From positions 1-43,345 of the forward strand of contig CAIYYX010000181.1 of NCBI GenBank assembly GCA_903930535.1: 43,345 bases of DNA. Direction: 5' to 3'. Positions 17,865 through 26,130 of the stretch are shown in pieces. How positions within the stretch are numbered: the first letter of the stretch is position 1; the number at the start of each line of letters is the position of its first letter. The stretch comes from an uncultured Sterolibacterium sp. Lineage in GTDB: Bacteria; Pseudomonadota; Gammaproteobacteria; Burkholderiales; Rhodocyclaceae. Under the pieces are notes generated by a model. The model did no database searches and was not told the origin of the DNA. It saw only the letters and a list, made by a program, of their open reading frames with translations. The translations under genes were made by a program, and so were the position numbers.

Positions 17865-18618
17865 GGGCTCATTCTTCCTCAGGCTGGTCAATGATACGGT
17901 GTCCGCAAGGCATGGATAATAAGCCTGGCTGCAATATACTACTAAGCTGGCAAAGCCGGAACCAGACTGCTGAACCATGGCAATACAACAGTCTCGTTTG
18001 TACGAGCAAATTTTGGACGAACCACCGATTTACGTCCGCTCAGAATATTCCTGCGTATGCAGGTGCAAAGATAGAACCCTTGTGGCTTGAGGCCGGAGAG
18101 GCCTATAAATGATCGCACAGCAGCCCCTTCTGGGCGGCTTCAATGCTCCTTGAAACAACATCGGCGTTTGCCACTCCCAGGGAAACGCCGATCAAGTCCG
18201 TCATCTTGCATGGCTCATAGATTGCTTCGCTTATGTCATTGCCATTGCCAATCCTATTCGCTACATGACGCATTTCTTCGCTGGGGTGATGAGTGGTACA
18301 GCGATACCAACAGGTGGTTTCGGACATATTGACTACGTACTGACAGTACAGCCGAATAAATTTCGGCTAAGACCGGCATCAATAGAAAACCCGCAAAGCC
18401 AGTCGCAGTGGGGGGTCCATGGCTTGTGTTGGCGGGCCAGAAGATATGTCAATAAAAGCTGGCTAACCAGTTACTCACTGATAGCAGGTCCTGTCGCTCA
18501 CGGCAGATTCTAGCGCAGTCCGACAAACGATCAAAAACGCTCATGCTCGAGGCGTAAATCCTAGACCGCTTGTTATTCCATGCTACCGGTAATTGTGGCC
18601 CCGGATCTCCGACGCCGA
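17865..18618. other. Gene-free stretch with a degenerate repeat end
   Basis: No supported gene in about 750 bases; the short frames lack ribosome sites and family likeness. At about 18179-18206 the sequence GGGAAACGCCGATCAAGTCC resembles the left end of the MITE-like elements (2934, 8632), without a right end. The base composition is lower in GC than the flanking genes. It probably represents decayed or rearranged sequence between the catabolic cluster and VapBC. Confidence 0.5.
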
Positions 18619-19032
18619 TTACAGGTGATCGACAAATGGGTTATGAACCCGAAGCACCCGCTCAATGATCTGCCCATCCTGAAAGTCCTCAGAGACAAGC
18701 GTTTTGCAGCCCGCAGCCAGCGCCGAGGCAGCGATCATGGCATCGTACATCGACATTTGATACCTTTCCACAAGCTGCAGGCCGAGCTCATGGATGTCCT
18801 CAGTCAAGGGGTTTACCGTACAAGCTGCGCGAATTGGTGCGAGTACTTCTCGCACCTCGGCGATGGACATCTTTAACTTACGGGTAGCGATGGATGCAAA
18901 CTCGTTGAGCACCTGCACGCTAATGTGCCCGCCCTCACCAAGAATATCTTCGGCTCTATCCGCCTTGGCGTCATCGCCGGAAAGCAGGTAAAGCAGAACG
19001 TTGGTATCGAAGAAGTGCTCAGCGACGCTCAT
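18619..19032 (-). CDS. vapC: PIN-domain toxin, VapC family
   Basis: A 137-residue PIN-domain ribonuclease, the toxin of a type II toxin-antitoxin pair. The acidic metal-binding residues are in place: Asp9 (FFDTNVLLYLL), Glu44 (VLNEFAS), Asp97 (MYDAMIAASA) and Asp116 (SEDFQDG). Expected to cleave tRNA or other RNA when released from its antitoxin. The start overlaps the end of the antitoxin gene by 14 bases, the usual coupled arrangement. Complete catalytic set, so probably functional. Confidence 0.9.
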   Translation of the reverse strand: MSVAEHFFDTNVLLYLLSGDDAKADRAEDILGEGGHISVQVLNEFASIATRKLKMSIAEVREVLAPIRAACTVNPLTEDIHELGLQLVERYQMSMYDAMIAASALAAGCKTLVSEDFQDGQIIERVLRVHNPFVDHL

Positions 19033-19252
19033 GCGCCTCCAGACGATCGAACTTGAAATCAGTAGGCAGTCGCCCCCGAAATTTCCTCAGACGGGCGAGT
19101 AGTTCGCGGGCTGATGCTTTCTTCTTGACGCCGAACGCGTGATCGCCGGCAACATGAATTTCGATGTCGTCGCCTTCCTTCAGATTCAACGCCTCGACTA
19201 CGACGGCAGGTAGTCTGACGGCCAGACTGTTACCCCACTTGGCGACTTGCAT
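19019..19252 (-). CDS. vapB: AbrB-type antitoxin (VapB/MazE-like)
   Basis: A 77-residue antitoxin with an N-terminal swapped-hairpin AbrB/SpoVT DNA-binding domain (MQVAKWGNSLAVRLP, LNLKEGDDIEI) and a basic, toxin-binding C-terminus. The start at 19252 is chosen because GGAG lies seven bases upstream; an in-frame ATG at 19264 is also possible. Co-transcribed with the PIN toxin, which it neutralises, and expected to bind the palindromes just upstream to repress its own operon. Confidence 0.88.
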   Translation of the reverse strand: MQVAKWGNSLAVRLPAVVVEALNLKEGDDIEIHVAGDHAFGVKKKASARELLARLRKFRGRLPTDFKFDRLEAHERR

Positions 19253-19272
19253 GTTCGGCTCCATCACTGGTA

Positions 19273-19310
19273 GATATACATCGTGTATTGTATATCCATT
19301 CTGTGGATAT
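19273..19310. promoter_or_regulatory. Candidate VapB operator: two overlapping palindromes
   Basis: GATATACA (19273-19280) and TGTATATC (19289-19296) form a perfect 8-bp inverted repeat with an 8-base spacer. A second one, ATATCC (19292-19297) and GGATAT (19305-19310), overlaps it. They lie 20-60 bases upstream of the antitoxin start in AT-rich DNA that should also contain the promoter, the usual site of antitoxin autoregulation. Confidence 0.6.
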
Positions 19311-19441
19311 GCAAACCGATCTCTCCACAATCTGAAAAAGGGGCATACCGTACCGCCTGCCCACTTCTTGCTCCGCCGATGCGTGCCATACGCATCGGTA
19401 ATTGCAGCATGGGAATCGTTGAGAGAAGGCAGTTGTCACGA

Positions 19442-19888
19442 TCAGTAGCGGGGCACGGTCTTTTCTTCGTCTCTTGGCAGTCCTGGCAGTTTCTCCCTGA
19501 TCGCCTCGATCATCTTCACATCATGCTCCGTGACTTGGTCGAGGATCTTGTCGCGGATCAGTCTGCCAAAGTACTCGTAGTCACCCGGCGCTATGGGATT
19601 GTCGACGCAATCAGCAAGCAGATTGAGGATGCCCTTGTGTGTCTTACGATGCCGGGGCAGATCGGCGTATGCCATCATCTCCATCAACGCCTCCTCGCGG
19701 GTGAAGTGCTGTGACAGGAAGTGGTGGAGGCGGTGCAGAACGGGGTGAATCAGATGCCGCTGATTCCTGGAGGCGACCACTTCGCTGAACTTGGCAGCCA
19801 GGTCTGCGAGTACCATGTGCTGAGCATCAATATCAGGGATGCCGAGCAGGTACTTCTCGTCGAGGGTGGCCGGCGGGTTTGGCTACAT
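19442..19888 (-). pseudogene. Bacteriohemerythrin gene with a stop at codon 2
   Basis: The frame encodes a hemerythrin-like O2-binding protein: DEKYLLGIPDIDAQH (first His ligand), HHFLSQHFTREEALM (His and Glu ligands), RHRKTH, and TEHDVKM (last His and Asp), all ligands of the di-iron site. However, the apparent start reads ATG TAG (19888-19883), a nonsense codon directly after the start. The first usable ATG, at 19816, falls just after the first His ligand. Either the gene is dead or it uses a non-standard start between 19882 and 19816. It lies upstream of and divergent from the hydrogenase genes. A fragment of a near-identical gene is at 42901-43009. Confidence 0.7.
19695..19776. repeat. 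Direct repeat copy A (hemerythrin core)
   Basis: 82 bases that recur at 42928-43009 in the same orientation with 79 identities. A neighbouring block, 19612-19638, recurs next to it at 42901-42927, with the 56 bases in between deleted in the second copy. The two copies bracket the whole hydrogenase cluster. Confidence 0.9.
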
Positions 19889-20114
19889 ATGGCGATTATG
19901 CCAGCTTCGCGGTAGTGCGTTGCATAACGCCTCAACCAGTCGCTCAGAGTAAACCTTAGTTGTGCGAACACGGCTTGCCTGTAAGCGCATATTCCCCAAA
20001 CTGCCTTATTGGGAAAGCTATTGTACCCTTCACCTTAGCCGGCTCCCGGCACGAGACAAGCTTATTACCGCCCGCGATATCTTCCCGGTAAAGCGGAATG
20101 CAAGTTTCCATTTA

Positions 20115-20131
20115 ATTGCTCCTACTGCAAT
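20115..20131. promoter_or_regulatory. Candidate activator site ATTGC-N7-GCAAT
   Basis: A perfect 5-bp inverted repeat of the TTG...CAA type, centred about 95 bases upstream of the sigma-54-like promoter. HupR/HoxA-type activators bind TTG/CAA palindromes at this distance, though their published spacing is shorter than here. Weak candidate. Confidence 0.35.
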
Positions 20132-20206
20132 ACAGCCCGCCGACCGGCACACACGCTGCCTGGCTCAACGCCTTGTTTCGAATGATTTCAGAGGCACTTT
20201 CCGGTT

Positions 20207-20222
20207 AGGCACGAAAATTGAT
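20207..20222 (+). promoter_or_regulatory. Sigma-54 (RpoN) promoter of the hydrogenase operon
   Basis: AGGCACGAAAATTGAT matches the sigma-54 consensus TGGCACG-N4-TTGC(A/T) closely, with correct GG-N10 spacing; the -12 GC element reads GA. Transcription would start near 20233, about 65 bases before the hybO start. A sigma-54-dependent activator gene of the HupR/HoxA family lies in the same cluster, supporting the call. Confidence 0.7.
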
Positions 20223-20299
20223 AGGTATGTCCCATGAAAGTCCGTCCGCAGTCGCTGCGGGTAGCCCGATAGTCCAGTCCGATAGGGAGAAACGACAAC

Positions 20300-21475
20300 A
20301 TGGAGCGGAACCAGGTCTTTTTTGACGAAAACCGGGAGTCGTTGAACCAACTGGAAAAACGGCTTGATCTTGGCCGCCGCGAATTCCTGCAGTTCTGCTC
20401 GACGGTGGCTGCAACCATGGGTTTGCCGGCCGGTGCCGAAGCTGCGATCGCCAAGGCGGTGGAAACCGCCAAGCGACCGTCCGTGATCTGGTTGCACTTC
20501 CAGGAGTGTACGGGGTGCTCGGAATCCTTGCTCCGTGCGGAGCATCCTACGCTAGAGAAACTGATTCTCGACGTCATCTCGCTCGATTATCACGAGACCT
20601 TGATGGCCGCCGCAGGGCATCAAGCAGAGGCTGCCCGAAAAGACGCGATGAAGGCCAACAAGGGCAAATATATCCTCGTTGTCGAGGGAGCGATTCCCGT
20701 CAAAGACGACGGCATCTACTGCAAGATCGGCGGCAAAAAAGCCATCAACCTGGTCAAGGAGTGTGCGGCCGATGCGGCAGCGGTAATCGCCATCGGTTCC
20801 TGCGCTTCATGGGGCGGCATGCCCTCCACCGACCCGAATCCGACCGGCGCCTCCAGCGTGGCCGAGGTACTCGGCAAGCCGGTGGTGACCATTCCCGGTT
20901 GCCCACCCAACCCCTATAACTTCCTCGCCACCGTGGTGCATTTCCTGACCTTTGGCAAGTTCCCCGAGGTGGATAAACTGGGCCGGCCAAAATTTGCCTA
21001 TGGTCGCCTGATCCACGAGAACTGCGAACGTCGCGCCCACTTCGATGCCGGCCGCTTCGCCATGGAGTTCGGCGATGCCGGACATCGCCAGGGCTATTGC
21101 CTGTACAAGCTCGGCTGCAAGGGGCCAGAGACTTACGCCAACTGCTCGGCCATCGGCTTCGGCGATGCCGGGGAGAACAACTGGCCGGTCGGCTGCGGAC
21201 ATCCCTGCATCGGTTGCTCGGAGAAGGGCGTCGGCTTTACCAAGCCCATCCACCAAGTCGCCAAGATGCTGAATGTCACACCGCCGCTGCAATATCCGCG
21301 CATTGTCGAGGAACAGGGCAAGGCGGCCTCATTCGCATCGGCAGCTGCTGTCGCGGCAATCGCCGGTGCGGCGGCAGGTGCTGCGGTCATGCTGACGCGC
21401 AACCTCGGCCTGTCTCATGCTGCACAAGAGGCGAAGAAAGCGGACAGCGACAGCGCCGGCAAGGAAAAGGTGTGA
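20300..21475 (+). CDS. hybO: [NiFe]-hydrogenase small subunit, Tat-exported (HybO-like)
   Basis: A 391-residue electron-transfer subunit. The Tat signal RREFLQF is at residues 26-32 with an Ala-rich h-region; a C-terminal membrane helix (about 345-368) anchors it on the periplasmic side. Ligands: proximal cluster Cys70, Cys73 (ECTGCSES), Cys168, Cys201; distal cluster His239, Cys242, Cys267, Cys273; medial cluster Cys282, Cys303, Cys306. The proximal motif is the standard CTGC, without the extra cysteine of O2-tolerant enzymes (CTCC), so an O2-sensitive group 1c-like enzyme is expected. An additional Cys299 (WPVGCGHPC) sits next to the medial cluster. Tightly followed by hybA (2-base gap). 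Start preceded by AGGGAG. Confidence 0.93.
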   Translation: MERNQVFFDENRESLNQLEKRLDLGRREFLQFCSTVAATMGLPAGAEAAIAKAVETAKRPSVIWLHFQECTGCSESLLRAEHPTLEKLILDVISLDYHETLMAAAGHQAEAARKDAMKANKGKYILVVEGAIPVKDDGIYCKIGGKKAINLVKECAADAAAVIAIGSCASWGGMPSTDPNPTGASSVAEVLGKPVVTIPGCPPNPYNFLATVVHFLTFGKFPEVDKLGRPKFAYGRLIHENCERRAHFDAGRFAMEFGDAGHRQGYCLYKLGCKGPETYANCSAIGFGDAGENNWPVGCGHPCIGCSEKGVGFTKPIHQVAKMLNVTPPLQYPRIVEEQGKAASFASAAAVAAIAGAAAGAAVMLTRNLGLSHAAQEAKKADSDSAGKEKV

Positions 21476-21477
21476 CC

Positions 21478-22461
21478 ATGAGCTCCCGTCGCGATTTTAT
21501 CAAGGGGTTCTTCGCCAGTGGCACTGCGCTGGCCGCAGGTGTGGCCAGCGAGCCGGCCTGCGCGCGGGAAACCAAGAAGCTGGCCCCGGGCGCAATGGGC
21601 CTGCTCTACGACGCGACTCTCTGCGTCGGCTGCAAGGCCTGCGTGTCGGCCTGCAAGCAGGCAAACGACAATCCGCCCGAATTCAGCACGGTCGATCAAC
21701 TCTGGGACACCCCGCTCGATACTTCCGGCCATACCTTCAATCTGATCAAGATGTATCGCAACGGCACCATGGAGGTCAAGGATCAGGAACTGGATGGCTA
21801 CGCATTCATGAAGACATCCTGCATGCACTGCGGCGATCCGTCTTGCGTCTCGGCCTGCCCTGTGTCCGCGATGGCCAAAGATCCCGTCACGGGCGTGGTC
21901 GGCTACGATCCCGAGAAATGCATCGGCTGCCGTTACTGCGTCGCGGCCTGTCCCTTCGGCATTCCGAAATACCAGTACGATTCGCCCACCGGAAAAATCG
22001 GCAAATGCGAACTCTGCCGACACCGCTACAAGGATGGCCGTTACTCGGCTTGCGCCGAGGTTTGCCCGACTGGCGCCACGCTCTTCGGCAAGACATCGGA
22101 ACTGCTGATCGAAGCCCGCCGCCGCCTGGCCTTGAAGCCCGGCCAACGGACCAAATTCCCGCGCGGCAAACTGGGCGGCCCGGACCAAAGCTACGAAGCA
22201 CCGGCGAGCAAATACCTGCAGCATGTCTATGGAGAAAAGGAGTATGGCGGCACCCAGGTTCTGAAATTGTCCGCCGTCAATTTCCAGAAGGTGGGCATGC
22301 CAGATCTGCCCGAAAACGCCGCAGCCGCATTGTCGGAAACCATCCAGCACACTTTGTACGGCAATCTGATCATGCCCTTCGCCGTGCTGGGCGTAATGGC
22401 TTTCGCCGCCAAGCGCAACGTCAAGGATGACGATGCGCAAGGCGAGAAACACGAGGATTGA
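21478..22461 (+). CDS. hybA: HybA, four-cluster ferredoxin-type electron carrier
   Basis: A 327-residue exported iron-sulfur protein: Tat motif SRRDFIKG at residues 3-10, then four complete cysteine sets (49-52-55-59; 115-118-123-127; 148-151-154-158; 177-180-192-196) for four [4Fe-4S] clusters. A C-terminal hydrophobic helix (about 302-320) probably anchors it. Carries electrons from the small subunit to the membrane protein HybB. The ATG at 21478 is two bases after hybO, excluding the much longer overlapping frame. Matches the Hyb-type operon order. Confidence 0.93.
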   Translation: MSSRRDFIKGFFASGTALAAGVASEPACARETKKLAPGAMGLLYDATLCVGCKACVSACKQANDNPPEFSTVDQLWDTPLDTSGHTFNLIKMYRNGTMEVKDQELDGYAFMKTSCMHCGDPSCVSACPVSAMAKDPVTGVVGYDPEKCIGCRYCVAACPFGIPKYQYDSPTGKIGKCELCRHRYKDGRYSACAEVCPTGATLFGKTSELLIEARRRLALKPGQRTKFPRGKLGGPDQSYEAPASKYLQHVYGEKEYGGTQVLKLSAVNFQKVGMPDLPENAAAALSETIQHTLYGNLIMPFAVLGVMAFAAKRNVKDDDAQGEKHED

Positions 22462-22465
22462 GATC

Positions 22466-23635
22466 ATGACGAATCCATCCCAAGCCTCCGTCGCCTCTCA
22501 CGCCCCGGCCCCGCTGGGCGGTAGTCTGATCACCCCCACCACCTTGATCTGCGGCGTACTCATTGCCATCATGCTGGCGGTGCTGGCCGTGCGCTTCTTC
22601 CTGGGACTTGGCGCCGTCACCAATCTCAATGACGGTTATCCTTGGGGCATCTGGGTGGTCGTCGATGTCATCATCGGTTCCGCATTCGCCTGCGGCGGCT
22701 TTTCCGTGGCAATGCTGGTATACATCTTCAACCGCGGCGAATACCACCCTCTGGTCCGCCCTGCTTTGCTGGCCTCGCTCTTCGGCTACACCCTGGCAGG
22801 TGCGGGCGTCATCTTCGACCTGGGTCGGTGGTGGAATTTCTGGCACATATTCTCGCCGTCCTATTGGAACCCCAACTCGGTGATGTTCGAAGTGGCTGTC
22901 TGTATTTCGCTGTACATCATCGTCATGTGGATCGAGTTTTCGCCGGCCTTTCTCGAACAATTCGGCAAGTATGAGGTCAAGAAAAAGCTCAACAAGATGC
23001 TGTACATTTTCGTTGCACTGGGTACCGTCCTGCCGATGATGCACCAATCCTCTCTGGGAACCTTGCTGGTGGTGATGGGTGTGCAAATCAATCCGCTCTG
23101 GGCAACCCCGCTGGAGCCCCTGCTCTACTTGCTGACAGCGATCACCATGGGCTACGCCGTCGTGCTGTTTGAGTCTTGCGTCGCATCCACGGGCTATCGC
23201 CGGAAGTTGGAGACCCGCCTGCTGACGCCGATGGCGAAAGTCATGCTGGGCTTCCTGGTCGCATATCTGCTCGTGCGCATCGGCGATCTGGTGGTGCGTG
23301 GCGCGTTGCCGCATGCCTTCCAGGCTTCGCTCGAAGCCCTGATGTTCTGGATCGAGACCGCCTGCTTTGCGGCGCCGTTGCTGCTGATCGGATCAGAGGC
23401 TAATCGGCGCAACCCGGCCAGGTTGTTCCTTGCCGGCATGCTCTTGATGCTGGGCGGCGCGCTGTTAAGGCTGAACGGCTTCCTCATCGGCTACGAGACC
23501 GGTGACGGATTCCACTACTTCCCCGCCTTGCCGGAACTGCTGGTCACGGTCGGCATGTTTTCCGTTGAAGTGCTTGGCTACATCATCATCACCCGCCGCT
23601 TCCCGGTGCTTCCCCGGGAAGCGACCACCCATTGA
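22466..23635 (+). CDS. hybB: HybB, NrfD-like quinone-reactive membrane subunit
   Basis: A 389-residue polytopic membrane protein with about ten helices, of the NrfD/PsrC family. Conserved-looking loops such as NLNDGYPWGIWVVVDV and LGRWWNFWHIFSP near the periplasmic side are typical of HybB. It has no heme ligands pattern of cytochrome b, so electrons pass from HybA to quinone without heme. Length agrees with HybB (about 390). The ATG at 22466 lies four bases after hybA; an upstream in-frame ATG overlaps hybA. Couples H2 oxidation to quinone reduction, possibly reversibly with proton movement. Confidence 0.93.
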   Translation: MTNPSQASVASHAPAPLGGSLITPTTLICGVLIAIMLAVLAVRFFLGLGAVTNLNDGYPWGIWVVVDVIIGSAFACGGFSVAMLVYIFNRGEYHPLVRPALLASLFGYTLAGAGVIFDLGRWWNFWHIFSPSYWNPNSVMFEVAVCISLYIIVMWIEFSPAFLEQFGKYEVKKKLNKMLYIFVALGTVLPMMHQSSLGTLLVVMGVQINPLWATPLEPLLYLLTAITMGYAVVLFESCVASTGYRRKLETRLLTPMAKVMLGFLVAYLLVRIGDLVVRGALPHAFQASLEALMFWIETACFAAPLLLIGSEANRRNPARLFLAGMLLMLGGALLRLNGFLIGYETGDGFHYFPALPELLVTVGMFSVEVLGYIIITRRFPVLPREATTH

Positions 23636-23652
23636 AGGATGGAGACAGAACC

Positions 23653-25356
23653 ATGACTCGCGTAACCATTGATCCGATCACCCGTATCGAAGGCCACCTG
23701 CGCATCGACGTCGATGTCGACGACGGCAGGGTCAAAAAGGCATGGTCCTCAGGCCAGATGTGGCGCGGCGTCGAGCTCATCCTGCTCGGCCGCGATCCAC
23801 GCGACGCCTGGGCCATCACCCAGCGCATTTGCGGCGTGTGCACCACGGTGCATGCGATCACCTCGGTGCGCGCAGTGGAGAATGCCCTGCAACTCGAAGT
23901 ACCGCTGAATGCCCAGTTCATCCGCAACCTGATCATCCTGGCGCATTCGGTCCATGACCAGATTGTGCACTTCTATCATCTCTCGGCACTTGACTGGGTC
24001 GATGTCACCTCCGCCCTGAAAGCCGATCCGGACAAGGCGGCCAGCCTGGGCGAGAGCCTGTCGTCGTGGAGCCTTAACAACAAGCACGAAATGCGCAAGA
24101 CCCATGAGCGCCTCAAGCATTTCGTCAATGGCGGCCAACTCGGCATATTCACCAATGGCTACTGGGGTCATCCGGCCATGAAGCTGTCGCCCGAAGTGAA
24201 CCTGATGGCGGTAGCGCATTATCTGCAGGCACTGGAAGTCCAGCGCAAAGCCAACAAGATCGTATCCATCCTCGGCTCCAAGACACCGCACATCCAGAAC
24301 GTTGCGGTCGGCGGCGTGGCCAACCCGATCGCCACCGATTCTCAGGCGGTTCTGACAGTCGAGCGTCTGATGGCGATCAAGGGCTGGATCGACGAACTGG
24401 CGGACTTCGTCAAGAATGTCTATTTGATAGATGTCGCCGCGATCGGCGCTTTCTATTCCGACTGGACCAAGATCGGTGTCGGCGTCACCAACTATCTCTC
24501 AGTGCCGGATATCCCGATGGACACCAAGGGCACTAAGTTCGCCCTGCCCGGCGGGTTCATCGAGGGCGGTGATCTAACGAAATTCAAGCCCATCACCAAG
24601 TTCGGCGACGAATACTTCACCAAGGGCGTCGAGGAGTCGGTAAAGCACTCGTGGTATGACTACACCAAGGGCGGGGCGCTTCATCCCTATAAAGGCGAGA
24701 CCAAGCCCCACTACACAGACTTCAAGGAAGACGCCAAGTATTCCTGGATGAAGTCGCCGACCTTCTACGGCAAGGTGGCCCAGGTAGGACCCCTCGCGCG
24801 CGTCCTCGCTATGTTGGCGGCGGGCCATGAGCCAACCAAGAAATACGCCACTGCCACGCTGGACACGGTTTCCGCCTTGGCCAAGACCAAGGTTGGCCTG
24901 GATGCGATGCACTCCACCATAGGTCGCCATGCCGCCCGCGCCATATCCTGCGCAGTGCAGGTTGATATGCTGGCCGATCAATGGACGGCACTGGTCGGCA
25001 ACATGGCCAAGGGCGACATCGCGACCTTCAACAAGCCGACTTTCCCCAAAGGGGAAATCATGGGCGTGGGCTTCCACGAGGCACCGCGCGGGGCCTTGTC
25101 TCATTGGGTGGTCATTGACGACGGAAAAATAAAGAACTACCAGTGTGTCGTGCCCTCGACCTGGAACGCTTGCCCGCGCAACGAGAAGGACGAGCCGGGT
25201 CCGTACGAAGCCTCGCTCATGAATACGCCGATTGCCGATCCGGACAAGCCCCTGGAAGTACTGCGCACGATCCACTCGTTTGACCCCTGCATCGCCTGCG
25301 CGATCCACGTCACGGACACGGAGTCCGGCTCGGCCATAAGCGTCAAGGCAAAGTAG
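23653..25356 (+). CDS. hybC: [NiFe]-hydrogenase large (catalytic) subunit (HybC-like)
   Basis: A 567-residue catalytic subunit. Nickel ligands: Cys60 and Cys63 in the L1 motif RICGVC, and Cys546 and Cys549 in the L2 motif DPCIACAIH. After His552 there is a 15-residue C-terminal peptide (VTDTESGSAISVKAK), which is removed by the maturation protease encoded next. The N-terminal RIEGH motif is intact. It has no signal of its own and is exported with the small subunit. The ATG at 23653 follows GGAG and is 17 bases after hybB. Splits H2 to protons and electrons in the periplasm. Confidence 0.95.
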   Translation: MTRVTIDPITRIEGHLRIDVDVDDGRVKKAWSSGQMWRGVELILLGRDPRDAWAITQRICGVCTTVHAITSVRAVENALQLEVPLNAQFIRNLIILAHSVHDQIVHFYHLSALDWVDVTSALKADPDKAASLGESLSSWSLNNKHEMRKTHERLKHFVNGGQLGIFTNGYWGHPAMKLSPEVNLMAVAHYLQALEVQRKANKIVSILGSKTPHIQNVAVGGVANPIATDSQAVLTVERLMAIKGWIDELADFVKNVYLIDVAAIGAFYSDWTKIGVGVTNYLSVPDIPMDTKGTKFALPGGFIEGGDLTKFKPITKFGDEYFTKGVEESVKHSWYDYTKGGALHPYKGETKPHYTDFKEDAKYSWMKSPTFYGKVAQVGPLARVLAMLAAGHEPTKKYATATLDTVSALAKTKVGLDAMHSTIGRHAARAISCAVQVDMLADQWTALVGNMAKGDIATFNKPTFPKGEIMGVGFHEAPRGALSHWVVIDDGKIKNYQCVVPSTWNACPRNEKDEPGPYEASLMNTPIADPDKPLEVLRTIHSFDPCIACAIHVTDTESGSAISVKAK

Positions 25357-25390
25357 CTTGGACACCGTCGGTGCATCCGGAAAGAACGGT

Positions 25391-25882
25391 ATGAGAGTGA
25401 TCGTCCTGGGCATCGGCAACACCATCATGACCGACGAGGGCGTCGGCGTTCATGCCGTCGAAGCCTTGCGCCAGGAATTTTCCCTGCCGGAGTTCGTCCA
25501 GATCATCGATGGCGGCACCAGCAGCATGGAGTTGCTGGACGATCTCGCGGACGTAGACCTGCTGCTGGTAGTCGACGCCGTCCAGGCAGGCAAGCCCGAA
25601 GGTACGCTGGTGCGCCTGGCCGACAACGAAGTTCCGGTGTTCTTTCGCAGCAAGCTCTCGCCGCATCAAATAGGGCTCTCGGATGTGATGGCCAGCCTGG
25701 AGTTCGTCGGTCAGTTTCCCAAACAGATGGTGGTGATCGGTGTCCAGGCGGAAAATTTTGAGCTTGGCCTGAAAATGACCCCGTTGATCGAGTCGAGGCT
25801 GCCTGGCCTGGTGGCCATGGTCGTCGCCGAACTGGCGCAGCATGGCATAGAGGCCCTGCCCAATCAACTCGCGCTCGCCTGA
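25391..25882 (+). CDS. hybD: HybD, hydrogenase maturation endopeptidase
   Basis: A 163-residue protease that removes the C-terminal tail of HybC after nickel insertion. The nickel-recognition residues align with E. coli HybD: Glu16 (IMTDEGVGV), Asp62 (LLVVDAV) and His92 (KLSPHQIGL). The ATG at 25391 is used; an earlier TTG frame is not needed. Cytoplasmic, 34 bases after hybC, expected to be specific to it. HupV from the same cluster lacks a tail and needs no such cleavage. Confidence 0.93.
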   Translation: MRVIVLGIGNTIMTDEGVGVHAVEALRQEFSLPEFVQIIDGGTSSMELLDDLADVDLLLVVDAVQAGKPEGTLVRLADNEVPVFFRSKLSPHQIGLSDVMASLEFVGQFPKQMVVIGVQAENFELGLKMTPLIESRLPGLVAMVVAELAQHGIEALPNQLALA

Positions 25883-25883
25883 C

Positions 25884-26129
25884 ATGTGCCTCTCCCTTCC
25901 TTCCCGGGTTGTCGCCATCGACGGATTGCTCGCAACCGTCGAAGCGGAGGGAGAACAACGCCAGGTCAATCTGATGCTGCTCGATGAGGAAATCGCATTG
26001 GGTGACTACCTGCTGATCCAGGCGGGGGGAATCGCTTTTGAGCGGGTTGACCAAGAACGTGCCGAGGAAACCCTGCGTCTGATGCGGGACATCGCCGGGC
26101 AGGGCGAAACCGACATCCATGCTTGGTGA
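25884..26129 (+). CDS. hybG: HypC-family chaperone (HybG/HupF-like)
   Basis: An 81-residue HypC paralogue with the invariant N-terminal MCLSLPSRVV (Cys2 binds the iron intermediate with HypD) and the family core GDYLLIQAG. Transfers the Fe(CN)2CO unit to a hydrogenase precursor. Its placement directly after hybD (stop TGA then ATG with one base between) suggests dedication to HybC, as for HybG, while the general HypC is encoded at 31895. The two share the family pattern but differ in most positions. Gene name by position; HupF-like naming is equally possible. Confidence 0.88.
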   Translation: MCLSLPSRVVAIDGLLATVEAEGEQRQVNLMLLDEEIALGDYLLIQAGGIAFERVDQERAEETLRLMRDIAGQGETDIHAW

Positions 26130-26130
26130 C

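Noticed and set aside
18431-18450. Short match GGCGGGCCAGAAG-TATG also at 43101-43120
   Set aside because: Only about 20 bases, not collinear with the hemerythrin repeats, and no gene or family to explain it; could be chance or an old fragment.
20161-20178. Second sigma-54-like sequence TGGCTCAACGCCTTGTTT
   Set aside because: The -24/-12 spacing is wrong by one base and the -12 GC is missing.
21415-22467. Minus-strand open frame (350 codons) opposite hybA
   Set aside because: HybA has four full cysteine sets and a Tat signal; the antisense frame has no family likeness.
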